From NCBI GenBank assembly GCA_934446355.1, contig CAKSEC010000004.1:62001-126000 (forward strand): a stretch of 64,000 nt of DNA. Direction: 5' to 3'. Below the pieces are notes generated by a model, which saw nothing but the letters and a program-made list of their open reading frames with translations, was not told where the DNA came from and did no database searches. The position numbers and the translations under genes are program-made. How positions within the stretch are numbered: position 1 is the first letter of the stretch; each line of letters starts with the position of its first letter. Shown piece by piece: positions 52,588 through 60,773 of this stretch. This DNA is from an uncultured Oscillospiraceae bacterium. Lineage in GTDB: Bacteria; Bacillota; Clostridia; Oscillospirales; Ruminococcaceae.

Positions 52588-53979
52588 TCATGATATTGTC
52601 TGCCGTTCGTCTGACAGTTCGATTATCTGCGACGCACCGAGCGCTTCGCAGTCTGTTCTGTCGTGCGTGACCAGAACCGCAGTCCTGCCGCCGAGCATTC
52701 TCCGACAGTACTCGGTGACCGCTGCCCTTGTCTGCACGTCAAGCCCCTTGAACGGCTCGTCGAGAAACACAACGCCGCTTTCCGCAAGTAACGCTCTGAC
52801 AAGAGTCACACGCCGCTTCATTCCGCCGGAAAGTTCGCTGGCTTTTCGGTCAGCGCAGCCGGAAAGCCCGACCGATTCCAGCGCGGAGAGTATCTCTTTG
52901 TCAGTGCGTGTACTGCCGGTCACGAGTCGGATATTAGCAAGCACTGTGAGATTCCCGCAAAGTCTGTCCTCCTGAAAAATCGCCGACAGCTTCGTGTCAG
53001 GCTCGATGCGGACCACGCCGCTGTCTGGCTGAACAAGTCCCGCTAGAACCGAAATAAGCGTAGTCTTTCCGCAGCCCGAAGCGCCCATCACCGCCGTGAC
53101 GCTGCCTGCTGCGATTTCAAGGCTCAGGTCGGATAAAACCGGTATTCCGCCGTAGCTTTTGCAGATATTCTTTGCGCTGACAGCCGCTGAACGCTGTTCA
53201 GTACCGCCCGCCGAAGCCTTAGTAATATGCCTGCCGCTGCCCGAAGCCGCTCCGGCTGCGATATTCACGAGCAGCATGAATGCCTTTTCGCTGAGCCAGC
53301 TGAGAAGCACTACCGCCGCCGTCCACGCAAACAGGTCCGCTGTTTCAAGGTAGATCTTAGCCTCATAAAGCTTTTCGCCGATAGAGCCAGACGGAATGCC
53401 GATGATCTCCGCCGCTGCGCCGCTTTTCCAGCTAAGCCCGATAGCAAGCTTCGCAGCTGAGCGGAAATACGGCAGAAGCTGCGAAAGATACACGCCCGTA
53501 AATCTGCGCCATGCAGGCACTTCAAAAAGCTGCGCCATCTCGTTCAGCTTCGGGTCAAGGCTCTCTATGCCCTCCAGCATATTTGAATAGACTATCGGCA
53601 GGGCTATCATGACTGAAACCAGAATCGACAGATTCTTCGAACTGACCCAAATCAGCGCAAGCACTGTAATGCTTGCCACCGGCACAGCCTTCACCGCTGA
53701 AACAAGCGGAGATAAAAGCGTTTTCACGAACCTCAGCTTCCCCGCCAGAATCGCAAGCGCAGTACCCCCGACAAGTCCGATAGCAAAGCCGGAAAGTATC
53801 CTGCCTGAGGAAAACAGCACGCTCCTGCGGAAGTCCTCGGTCGGCAGAAGTTCAAACAAGCGCACCGCCGCCTGCACCGGAGATACAAGAAGTATCTGCT
53901 GATCAAGCAGCATTGCTCCGACCTGCCAGAGTATGAGCCAGAATAAAACACAGCCGGCGGTTATCAGTTTTTTCTTCAT
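52588..53979 (-). CDS. Fused NitT/TauT-type ABC permease and ATPase
   Basis: A 463-residue single-chain transporter component. Residues 1-250 are an SsuC/TauC-like permease with six hydrophobic segments and an EAA-like loop (NEMAQLFEVPAWRRFTGVYLSQLLPY). Residues 270-463 are an SsuB-like ATPase with Walker A GASGCGKTT, signature ELSGGMKRRVTLVRALL, Walker B GVVFLDEPFKGLD and switch VTHDR. These are normally two proteins. The Q-loop is AIFQEDRL. It lies 44 bases after the lipoprotein gene. Possible substrates are sulfonates, nitrate-like anions or thiamine precursors. Confidence 0.92.
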   Translation of the reverse strand: MKKKLITAGCVLFWLILWQVGAMLLDQQILLVSPVQAAVRLFELLPTEDFRRSVLFSSGRILSGFAIGLVGGTALAILAGKLRFVKTLLSPLVSAVKAVPVASITVLALIWVSSKNLSILVSVMIALPIVYSNMLEGIESLDPKLNEMAQLFEVPAWRRFTGVYLSQLLPYFRSAAKLAIGLSWKSGAAAEIIGIPSGSIGEKLYEAKIYLETADLFAWTAAVVLLSWLSEKAFMLLVNIAAGAASGSGRHITKASAGGTEQRSAAVSAKNICKSYGGIPVLSDLSLEIAAGSVTAVMGASGCGKTTLISVLAGLVQPDSGVVRIEPDTKLSAIFQEDRLCGNLTVLANIRLVTGSTRTDKEILSALESVGLSGCADRKASELSGGMKRRVTLVRALLAESGVVFLDEPFKGLDVQTRAAVTEYCRRMLGGRTAVLVTHDRTDCEALGASQIIELSDERQTIS

Positions 53980-54023
53980 TCTGCTGACACCTCCGGCTTG
54001 TTTATTTAGATCAAATCGCTGTT

Positions 54024-55142
54024 TTACGCTCCGTAGTAGAAATCGTCATTCGGCAGAGCGCCTCCCACGGAAGCGGGCGCATTATCGAAAAGCACTCCGA
54101 GGTAGCCGGAAAGCTTCTCTTTCATCTCAGAGCCTGAAATGAACACGATATTGCACTTGGGAAGCGCCTTTTCAGCAACCGCTGCGGGCACGATATCGAA
54201 CTTTCCGATAAGCTGAGCCGCTTCCGCTGTGTTCGCATTGACGTATTCAACAGAACTGCTGTACTCCTGCAGGAAGCTGTCCACTGCTTCGGGGTACTGC
54301 TCGGCGAACTCTGTGCGTGCGATGACCACGCCTGTCACCAGTGCGCTGCCGTTATTCAGGGCTGCCCATTCTGCGTTCAGGTCGAGTACCACGTTTACGT
54401 TCTCATTCTTGGTCTGCGCAGTTGTAACAAACGGCTGCGGCAGCATTGCGGCTGAGCCCTCGTCGGAAACCAGAGCCGCAAGGCACTCGGAATGCTCGCT
54501 CTTCCACTCAATAGTAACGTCGTTATCAGGGTCAATGCCGTTCTGGGCAAGGATATATCTCAGCGCATATTCAGGAGTTGCGCCCTTTCCGCTGGAATAG
54601 ATGGTCTTTCCTTTAAGGTCAGCCGCCGAAGATATCGTAGGCTCGCCGTTCTCGCATATGTACAGTACGCCAAGCGTATTCACTGCAAGCACCTTAACGC
54701 CGCCCTCGGTCTTGTTGTAGAGCACGGAAGCGAGGTTTGCGGGTACGCAGGCGATGTCGGTGTTTCCCTGAACGATCGCAGGGGTGATTTCATCTGCTGC
54801 GCCTGCTATCGTGAACTGAAAGCTCTCGTTTTCGCTCTCATCGTCCATCAGCTTTATCATGCCCATTGCGGTGGGACCTTTCAGCGCAGATACTCTTATC
54901 ATGTCGGGAGAAGCGGTTTCCGGCTCGGATACATCAGGTTCTGACACCTCGGAAGCCGTGCTTTCGGGTTGCTCAGATACGCTCTCCTTGTCGGTGCTTT
55001 CTTCCTGCGGAGTGCTTTCCTCTGCGGTCTTGGCTGCGCTCTCAGGAGTGCGGCTGCTCTCCGGTGCGGCGGAGCAGCCTGCAAGCATTCCCACGCAAAG
55101 AAGTGCGGCGAATGCACGTTTGAATTTTCCTGCAATACTCAT
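54024..55142 (-). CDS. NitT/TauT-type substrate-binding lipoprotein
   Basis: A 372-residue lipoprotein (LAGCSAAPES, Cys about 23) with a long Ser/Glu/Pro linker to about residue 78. The core is NMT1/SsuA-like, with ALKGPTAMGMIKLMD, GNTDIACVPANLASVLYN, LKGKTIYSSGKGATPEY and VTGVVIARTEFAEQYPE. It overlaps the TM1266-like gene by four bases and is followed by the fused permease-ATPase, so the three form one transport operon. The ligand cannot be read from sequence. Confidence 0.9.
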   Translation of the reverse strand: MSIAGKFKRAFAALLCVGMLAGCSAAPESSRTPESAAKTAEESTPQEESTDKESVSEQPESTASEVSEPDVSEPETASPDMIRVSALKGPTAMGMIKLMDDESENESFQFTIAGAADEITPAIVQGNTDIACVPANLASVLYNKTEGGVKVLAVNTLGVLYICENGEPTISSAADLKGKTIYSSGKGATPEYALRYILAQNGIDPDNDVTIEWKSEHSECLAALVSDEGSAAMLPQPFVTTAQTKNENVNVVLDLNAEWAALNNGSALVTGVVIARTEFAEQYPEAVDSFLQEYSSSVEYVNANTAEAAQLIGKFDIVPAAVAEKALPKCNIVFISGSEMKEKLSGYLGVLFDNAPASVGGALPNDDFYYGA

Positions 55143-55435
55143 TCTTTCTGTTGTCCTTTCGTTACGTCAGTTTCTTTCGGGACAGGCGTTTTGGAATACA
55201 CCGCCTTTGCGGTGACTCCGTCAAGTCTGCCCAGTCTGCCCGAAAGCCCTGAAACTACGTCCATCGGTGCGTCAAGGACAACGTTTATCACATTCAGCCC
55301 TTTCTGCCTGTAGGGAATGCCCATTCTTCCGACAATGTACTGCCTGCATTCATGCAGCAGCGAATTTATGGCTTCTGCGCTGCTGTCGTTATCAACTATC
55401 ATCGAAATGACTGCAACACGCGTCTGCTCCTGCAT
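55139..55435 (-). CDS. TM1266-type putative iron-only hydrogenase system regulator
   Basis: A 98-residue small protein with an ACT/NikR-C-like fold: RVAVISMIVDNDSSAEAINSLLHECRQYIVGRMGIPY, then GLNVINVVLDAPMDVVSGLSGRLGRLDGV. The family is often found near [FeFe]-hydrogenase maturation genes but has no proven function. Here it is translationally coupled (ATGA) to an ABC transporter instead. ATG at 55435 follows GGAGGTG. An attenuator-type leader precedes it. Confidence 0.87.
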   Translation of the reverse strand: MQEQTRVAVISMIVDNDSSAEAINSLLHECRQYIVGRMGIPYRQKGLNVINVVLDAPMDVVSGLSGRLGRLDGVTAKAVYSKTPVPKETDVTKGQQKE

Positions 55436-55453
55436 ATCAGCACCTCCTACAAC

Positions 55454-55486
55454 AAAAAAGACCTTTTTCCTCTGCATGGAAAAAGG
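55454..55486 (-). terminator. Attenuator terminator before the TM1266-like gene
   Basis: GGAAAAAGG and CCTTTTTCC (55462-55470 with 55478-55486) form a 9-pair stem. The minus strand then reads TCTTTTTTG, about 20 bases before the start codon. Confidence 0.8.
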
Positions 55487-55614
55487 CGCACTTCCCCGCT
55501 CTCTGCGGGATATTATTGCCTTTTGCCTCAAGCCTGAAAGGGTTTCGGCAGCAGAAATAAATAACGTTAGTCCTTCCGTCAGGAGCGAACCGCTGCTTCA
55601 GGTCGGGTCTTGTC
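55454..55614 (-). promoter_or_regulatory. Riboswitch-like attenuator leader of the TM1266-ABC operon
   Basis: On the minus strand, in order: CCTGAA pairs with TTCAGG and GCAGC with GCTGC (a two-part stem enclosing a long loop), then GAGGCAAAAGGC, a CCCGC/GCGGG hairpin, and a terminator CCTTTTTCC / GGAAAAAGG (55462-55486) followed by TCTTTTTT, just before the ribosome site. GGCAAAAGG (55519-55527) can pair with the terminator arm at eight of nine bases, a natural antiterminator. It does not match TPP, cobalamin, ykkC, glycine or Moco consensus as far as I can tell by eye. Confidence 0.55.
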
Positions 55615-55621
55615 ACTATTT

Positions 55622-55650
55622 AATATACCACTTTTTTCACGGTTTGTCAA
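55622..55650 (-). promoter_or_regulatory. Promoter of the TM1266-ABC operon
   Basis: On the minus strand TTGACA (55645-55650) and TATATT (55622-55627) are 17 bases apart. It is back to back with the amidohydrolase promoter. Confidence 0.75.
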
Positions 55651-55658
55651 TATGCCGC

Positions 55659-55687
55659 TGGACATTTTGCCGCTTCGGTGGTATAAT
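55659..55687 (+). promoter_or_regulatory. Amidohydrolase gene promoter
   Basis: TGGACA (55659-55664) and TATAAT (55682-55687) are 17 bases apart. Confidence 0.7.
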
Positions 55688-55715
55688 ACCTTATGTGTAA
55701 AAGGAGGAGATACTC

Positions 55716-56510
55716 ATGATAATCGACGCCCACGCCCATATATTTCCGGACAAGATAGCCGCAAGAGCCGCTGACGGAATAAGCAGCTTCTATAATATGA
55801 AAGTGCGCTTCGACGGGACTGTCGGCTCGCTACTCGCCGAAAACGAGAGAGCCGGAATAGACCGTGCCATCGTGCAGTCAGTCGCCACAGTGTCGGAGCA
55901 GGTGCATAATATAAATAATTTCATCGCTGAGCAGGTAAAGCTTCACCCGGACAAACTCACTGGATTCGGTGCGCTGCACCCTGATTTCCCCGAAATAGCG
56001 CAGGAAACTGAGCGGATAATCTCGCTCGGTCTGAAAGGCATAAAGCTGCATTCGGACTTCCAGAAGTTCAATATCGACGACCCGAAAGCGTACGCAATTT
56101 ACGAAGCCGCCGAGGGCAGACTTCCGATACTGTTCCATGTCGGCGACAACAGATACGACTATTCCTCGCCGAAAAGGCTGTATAATATAATGAAGCGGTT
56201 CCCACGGCTCACGATCATCGGCGCTCACCTTGCCGGCTGGACAAAATGGGACGAAGCAGCAGATCTTTTCTCAGGCAGCGGCATTTACACCGACCTGTCG
56301 AGCAGCCTTTACGCAATGACGCCCGAACACGCCACAAAGCTTATCCGTGAAATAGGCACGAAGCGCGTCATGTTCGGCACTGACTACCCCATGTGGAGCG
56401 CAGCCGAGGAGCTTGAACGCTTCCGAAGGCTGCCTTTATCCGACGAGGAACGGCAGGATATCCTATACCGGAATGCGCTGCGGCTTCTTGGGGAAGATCT
56501 GCATGAATAA
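55716..56510 (+). CDS. Amidohydrolase family protein (metal-dependent TIM-barrel hydrolase)
   Basis: A 264-residue amidohydrolase-2/ACMSD-like protein. The metal site is read from MIIDAHAHIFPD (HxH), LHSDFQKF, ILFHVGDN (His), IIGAHLAG (His) and MFGTDYPMW (Asp). Members act as decarboxylases or hydrolases on small carboxylates; no substrate can be inferred. The start follows AAAGGAGGAG. It is divergent from the TM1266-ABC operon and upstream of phoH, which has its own promoter. Confidence 0.88.
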   Translation: MIIDAHAHIFPDKIAARAADGISSFYNMKVRFDGTVGSLLAENERAGIDRAIVQSVATVSEQVHNINNFIAEQVKLHPDKLTGFGALHPDFPEIAQETERIISLGLKGIKLHSDFQKFNIDDPKAYAIYEAAEGRLPILFHVGDNRYDYSSPKRLYNIMKRFPRLTIIGAHLAGWTKWDEAADLFSGSGIYTDLSSSLYAMTPEHATKLIREIGTKRVMFGTDYPMWSAAEELERFRRLPLSDEERQDILYRNALRLLGEDLHE

Positions 56511-56516
56511 AATTGA

Positions 56517-56545
56517 TTGACAAGCTATTCCTCAGGGTGTATAAT
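56517..56545 (+). promoter_or_regulatory. phoH operon promoter
   Basis: TTGACA (56517-56522) and TATAAT (56540-56545) are 17 bases apart. Confidence 0.85.
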
Positions 56546-56583
56546 GATAATACCCAGTTAGTTGTTATAAAGAAAGGCGCAAT

Positions 56584-57588
56584 ATGTCAGAAATCTCACT
56601 TACAATGGAAAACCTTGAACAGCTTCATGCGCTGTTCGGTGACCTTGACAGCAATATCAACCTTATACAGAAAGCTTTCGGGGTTACGATATTCAGCCGC
56701 GGCAGCGACGTAAAGATAACCGGCGGCGAAGACGGTGCTGCCGAGCGCGCCGAACGCTGCCTTGAAGCGCTCTCGAAGATGTACTTCAAGGGCGACCCGA
56801 TAAACGAGCAGAATGTCCGGTATGTCATTTCGATGGTGAACGACGGCACTGATTCGCAGGCGGATTCCATTTCGTCCGACTGCGTATGCGTGACCTACGC
56901 CGGAAAGCCGGTGCGCCCGAAAACGCTCGGTCAGAAGAAATACTGCGAGATGATACGTAAGAATACCATCACATTCGGCGTAGGACCAGCAGGAACGGGC
57001 AAGACCTACCTCGCCGTTGCGCTTGCAGTCAGCGCATTCAAGGCGCACGAGGTCCAGAGGATAATCCTCACCCGACCCGCAGTTGAAGCGGGCGAAAAGC
57101 TCGGCTTTCTGCCGGGCGACCTGCAAAACAAGGTCGACCCCTACCTCAGACCGCTTTACGACGCCCTTTTCGAGATGTTCGGGCAGGAAAGCTTCGCTAA
57201 GCTGCATGAACGCGGCGTTATCGAGGTCGCACCTCTTGCCTATATGAGAGGCCGCACTCTGGACGACAGCTTTATCATTCTCGACGAGGCGCAGAATACC
57301 ACACGGGAACAGATGAAAATGTTCCTGACACGCCTTGGATTTAACAGCAAGATGGTAATTACCGGCGACATCACGCAGATAGACCTTCCGGAAGCTTCCA
57401 AATCAGGTCTTGTCGAAGCGCTGCGTGTGTTGAAAAATATTGACGACATCGCCCAGAATCGCTTTACCGAAAAGGACGTAGTAAGACACAGGCTGGTTCA
57501 GGACATAGTGCGTGCTTATGACGCATGGAATCAGGCAAACAAGCCTGAGCAGTCCCCGAAACCGCCCTACCGCAGGAGGAACGTATGA
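56584..57588 (+). CDS. phoH: PhoH-like ATPase
   Basis: A 334-residue P-loop ATPase. An N-terminal KH-like stretch (LFGDLDSNINLIQKAFGVTI) is followed by Walker A GPAGTGKT, the RPAVEAGEKLGFLPGD signature and Walker B FIILDEAQN. PhoH is thought to act in RNA metabolism with YbeY, its neighbour here. It overlaps ybeY by four bases. The start at 56584 follows GAAAGG. Confidence 0.95.
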   Translation: MSEISLTMENLEQLHALFGDLDSNINLIQKAFGVTIFSRGSDVKITGGEDGAAERAERCLEALSKMYFKGDPINEQNVRYVISMVNDGTDSQADSISSDCVCVTYAGKPVRPKTLGQKKYCEMIRKNTITFGVGPAGTGKTYLAVALAVSAFKAHEVQRIILTRPAVEAGEKLGFLPGDLQNKVDPYLRPLYDALFEMFGQESFAKLHERGVIEVAPLAYMRGRTLDDSFIILDEAQNTTREQMKMFLTRLGFNSKMVITGDITQIDLPEASKSGLVEALRVLKNIDDIAQNRFTEKDVVRHRLVQDIVRAYDAWNQANKPEQSPKPPYRRRNV

Positions 57589-58064
57589 AAATTGTGATTT
57601 TTCTCAGCAATGAGCAGGATAAACTCGACCCGCCCGAAAACATAGAAAAACTCATTGAGGACTGCACCGCAGCAGCCCTTGAAGAAGAAGGCATTGACGA
57701 CACCGCAGAGGTTTCTGTGACATTCACTGACAACGCTGGAATACGTGAACTTAACAACGAGCACCGCGGCATAGACCGTGAAACGGACGTTCTGTCTTTC
57801 CCGCTCGGCGATGACAACGGCTATGAAATAGACCCGGACAACGACGCAATAATGCTCGGCGATATTGTGATAAGCCTTGAGCGTGCCGCTCAGCAGGCGG
57901 AGGAATACGGGCACTCCTACCGCCGCGAGGTGGCGTTCCTGATAACGCATTCGCTGTTCCATCTGCTTGGCTACGACCACGTGAACAGCGAGGAGGAAGA
58001 AAAGGAAATGTTCGGCAAGCAGGACAAGGTTCTGGATAAGCTGGGCATTACGCGGCAGTCATGA
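57585..58064 (+). CDS. ybeY: Endoribonuclease YbeY
   Basis: Single-strand endoribonuclease for rRNA maturation and ribosome quality control. The 159-residue protein has the zinc motif HSLFHLLGYDH with all three histidines; the usual Gly after the first His is Ser. It also has the ELNNEHRGIDRETDVLSFPL segment. Start and stop overlap phoH and dgkA by four bases each, so the three genes are translationally coupled. In many Bacillota, era follows this group, but not here. Confidence 0.95.
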   Translation: MKIVIFLSNEQDKLDPPENIEKLIEDCTAAALEEEGIDDTAEVSVTFTDNAGIRELNNEHRGIDRETDVLSFPLGDDNGYEIDPDNDAIMLGDIVISLERAAQQAEEYGHSYRREVAFLITHSLFHLLGYDHVNSEEEEKEMFGKQDKVLDKLGITRQS

Positions 58065-58525
58065 AAAAGTTCCTGAAAGGCTTCGCATACGCCGCCGCAG
58101 GTGTTGCGTACGGCTTCACCGAAAGGAATTTTCGCTTTCATATCTGCGCCGTTTGTCTTGTAAGCTGGCTTGCAGCGAAATTCTACGACCTGTCCCGTGC
58201 GGAATGGGCGGTGCTTATGCTGACATTCGCGGTAGTTCTTTCCGCTGAACTGTTCAATACATCTATTGAAAGGCTCTGCGACAAGGTCTGCGCTGAAAAG
58301 GACGAGGCTATCCGCCGCAGCAAGGACTGTGCCGCTGGCGCTGTTCTGGTATCTGCAATATTTGCGGTGATGATAGGCTTTGTGCTGTTCTGGGATATCG
58401 AACGTCTGGCGTCTGTCGGCGCTTATTTCTGCGCAAGCCCCGTGAGGTTCGTTTATATTGCGGTAGCTTTGGCTGCGTGCGCAGTATTTGTGTTCCTGCC
58501 TGAGAGGGTCAAAAAGAAGAAATAG
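58061..58525 (+). CDS. dgkA: Diacylglycerol/undecaprenol kinase family protein
   Basis: A 154-residue membrane kinase. Residues 1-110 are the DgkA core with FRFHICAVCLVSWLAAKFYDL, the signature ELFNTSIERLCDKV and KDCAAGAVLVSAIFA. In Gram-positives this enzyme phosphorylates undecaprenol. A C-terminal extension of about 40 residues adds one more membrane helix and a basic VKKKK tail. It overlaps ybeY by four bases. Confidence 0.92.
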   Translation: MKKFLKGFAYAAAGVAYGFTERNFRFHICAVCLVSWLAAKFYDLSRAEWAVLMLTFAVVLSAELFNTSIERLCDKVCAEKDEAIRRSKDCAAGAVLVSAIFAVMIGFVLFWDIERLASVGAYFCASPVRFVYIAVALAACAVFVFLPERVKKKK

Positions 58526-58564
58526 GGCATATCATACTATAAATAGTATAGCGGAGGTGTGACT

Positions 58565-59425
58565 ATGCCAAAAACAAAGCCAGATATAGGACTTGTGCTC
58601 TGCGGCGGCGGAGGTCGGGGCGCATATCAGGTCGGAACGTGGCAGGCACTGCGTGAAAAAGGGCTTGACCGGAATATTACCGCAGTTTCAGGAACATCGG
58701 TCGGCGCACTCAACGCTGCACTGTTCGCCTGCGGCGACATAGGTATTGCAGAAAGGATATGGACCTCGCTGCGCCGCCGTGATATCACAGACCTCGCAGA
58801 AACCGCCGGCAGAGTGATACTGCGTGCGCTGGAATATCTTGGCTCGGAGGATAAGCACATCTACCTGCCAGACACCGAAAAGCTGTCGCATTCTGGCATA
58901 TTTTCCCGCAGTGGGCTTATCTCGCTTATAGAGAAAAATGGCGTGAACAGCTGCGTTTGCGGCGGTGATATGCCCTGCTTCGTATGCTGTCACAACAGCA
59001 CACGAGGAATACCGGAATATTTCGACCTGCGCGCCTGTACGCCGGAACAGGCGGTGGAGTACCTAACGGCATCGTCTGCGATTCCGGGCGTCTTTCCTTC
59101 GGAGAACATCGGCGGGGAGATCTACCGTGACGGCGGCTTATCCGATAATACGCCGGTGAAGCCGCTTTACGACATAGGTATCCGGCGGTTCATCATCTCA
59201 TATCTTGGCAGCGAGGGTGCACCGCTTTCGGCGTTTCCTGACGCTGAATTTCTGGAATTGTTTCCGTCTGACGAATTATTCCTCGGTAAATCGGAGAAGC
59301 GGCTGATACAGCCCGGAACGCTTGATTTTGACGGAGCAAACGCCGCTGTCAGGATAGATCTTGGCTACAAGGAAACACTGCGGCAGTTGGACAGCATACC
59401 TGCGGGCTATGTCATGACTGAATAA
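58565..59425 (+). CDS. Patatin-like phospholipase family protein
   Basis: A 286-residue cytoplasmic hydrolase. The oxyanion loop is GGGGRGAYQVG, the nucleophile Ser lies in GTSVG and the catalytic Asp in DGGLSDNTP. Substrates are probably phospholipids or acyl esters. ATG at 58565 is seven bases after GGAGG; a GTG two codons upstream is an alternative. It lies 39 bases after dgkA, so it may be the last gene of the phoH operon and tied to lipid turnover. Confidence 0.92.
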   Translation: MPKTKPDIGLVLCGGGGRGAYQVGTWQALREKGLDRNITAVSGTSVGALNAALFACGDIGIAERIWTSLRRRDITDLAETAGRVILRALEYLGSEDKHIYLPDTEKLSHSGIFSRSGLISLIEKNGVNSCVCGGDMPCFVCCHNSTRGIPEYFDLRACTPEQAVEYLTASSAIPGVFPSENIGGEIYRDGGLSDNTPVKPLYDIGIRRFIISYLGSEGAPLSAFPDAEFLELFPSDELFLGKSEKRLIQPGTLDFDGANAAVRIDLGYKETLRQLDSIPAGYVMTE

Positions 59426-59478
59426 TCCCCCGCTGCCTGAGCATAATAACAGCACAAATCCCATTCCGGAGGCTTAGC

Positions 59479-59622
59479 ATGAATATCGTATCCTGCAAGG
59501 AGAACTGCCGCTGGCAGAGCGATGGTCAGTGTACTTTATGCGACCTGACCCGCCCTACAGTTTCGACAGATTCTCAATGCCGCTATTTTGAAAGAGCGGA
59601 CGACAGCCCGGATAAAGCATAA
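59479..59622 (+). CDS. Small cysteine-rich protein, 47 aa
   Basis: A 47-residue protein with five cysteines (positions 6, 10, 18, 21 and 34) in a CxxxC...CxxC...C pattern: SCKENCRWQSDGQCTLCDL. The spacing suggests a small zinc or iron site. Similar short proteins are common in Clostridia without known function. It has a clear CGGAGG site six bases before its ATG, and its frame runs to a TAA followed by a strong terminator, so I consider it real. Confidence 0.7.
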   Translation: MNIVSCKENCRWQSDGQCTLCDLTRPTVSTDSQCRYFERADDSPDKA

Positions 59623-59655
59623 GGTACGCGGTGCACTATTTTGTGTCCACATATA

Positions 59656-59695
59656 ATACAGCACACTGTCTGTGACTCAGTGTGCTGTATTTTTT
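59656..59695 (+). terminator. Terminator after the small Cys-rich gene
   Basis: ATACAGCACACTG (59656-59668) pairs perfectly with CAGTGTGCTGTAT (59678-59690), followed by T5. Confidence 0.9.
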
Positions 59696-59770
59696 CTCAC
59701 ATGGTTATTTTTCGGAGCAAAAAAATCCGCGCTTTTACATGATAATTCGCTAAATTGTGCAAAAAACCGC

Positions 59771-59799
59771 TTGCATTAAAACCCGATAAGTGATATAAT
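59771..59799 (+). promoter_or_regulatory. Promoter of the PHP-malic enzyme-metF operon
   Basis: TTGCAT (59771-59776) and TATAAT (59794-59799) are 17 bases apart. Confidence 0.75.
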
Positions 59800-59895
59800 A
59801 TATATTAACGTATGTGCACTCGCAGAAACTCTATTGCTTGTGTAAATCATGAATTATAATATAAAATCTCACGACCATCAACACGAGGTGACTAA

Positions 59896-60744
59896 ATGAA
59901 AGCTGATCTGCATTGCCACACAACCATTTCTGACGGCTCGCTCGGTATTTCCGACGTTATCCGTCAGGCGGACAGAAACGATGTACGCTGTCTTGCGATA
60001 ACCGACCACGACAGTCTGGCGTCGCTCTCACGCTCTGCGGTACTCGGAAAGCGGTATAACGTTACCGTCATTCCCGCAGTGGAATTTTCCGCTTTTGACG
60101 GCGCAAGGAAGAAAAAGGTACATATCCTCTGCTATATGCCCGCAAAGCCCGACCGACTGGAGGGGCTGTGTCTGCGCACATCTACCGGCAGAATGGAACT
60201 TGGAAAGCGCATGGCAGTCAAGGTGCTCGATAAGTACCCGATAACGCTGGAAAGCATTCTGCGCTATTCCGCAGGAAGCAAGGCAATATACAAGTGCCAC
60301 ATCATGCACGCATTGATGGACTACGGCTATACCACAGAGCTTTACGGCGATGTGTATGATTCGATATTCGACGTAAAGGACGGTATATGCGCTGAAGAGG
60401 TCGCTTCAGAGGCTGACTTCTATCCGGACGTGCACTTCGTGACTACGCTTATACGGGCAAGCGGCGGAATTTCCGTTATGGCTCACCCCAAGGTATACGA
60501 CAGCTTCGACCTGCTGGAGGAACTTGCTTCCTCAGGCGAGATAGACGGCGTTGAGGTATGGCATCAGAGCGCAGGCGAAAGCGAAAGAAAGCAGCTTCAG
60601 GACATCGCACAGGCGCACGGACTTCTCGTGACGGGCGGCTCGGATTTCCACGGATTCTACAACCACTATGCGATACAGATCGGCTCGAATCTCACGCCGG
60701 ACGAGCAGCTTAACAAGATACTGTCCCACAAAGGGAAAGCATAA
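59896..60744 (+). CDS. PHP domain metal-dependent phosphoesterase
   Basis: A 282-residue PHP-domain protein. The metal-binding motifs are visible as DLHCHTTISDG, ITDHDSL, PAVEFS, MAHPKVY and GSDFHGFYNH. Stand-alone PHP proteins of this size (YciV/RnaA-type) act on 3',5'-bisphosphonucleotides or short RNA ends. The exact substrate is not shown. The start follows GAGGTGAC. It is first in a five-gene run. Confidence 0.9.
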   Translation: MKADLHCHTTISDGSLGISDVIRQADRNDVRCLAITDHDSLASLSRSAVLGKRYNVTVIPAVEFSAFDGARKKKVHILCYMPAKPDRLEGLCLRTSTGRMELGKRMAVKVLDKYPITLESILRYSAGSKAIYKCHIMHALMDYGYTTELYGDVYDSIFDVKDGICAEEVASEADFYPDVHFVTTLIRASGGISVMAHPKVYDSFDLLEELASSGEIDGVEVWHQSAGESERKQLQDIAQAHGLLVTGGSDFHGFYNHYAIQIGSNLTPDEQLNKILSHKGKA

Positions 60745-60773
60745 TATTCTAAATTAAAGAGGAACGAAAAGAA

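Noticed and set aside
55454..55614. Glycine or TPP riboswitch in the TM1266 leader
   Set aside because: CAGGC and GGCAAAAGG recall parts of the glycine aptamer, but the paired CCGAAGGxGCAA element is absent. The TPP CUGAGA and GAACCUGAUC strings are also missing.
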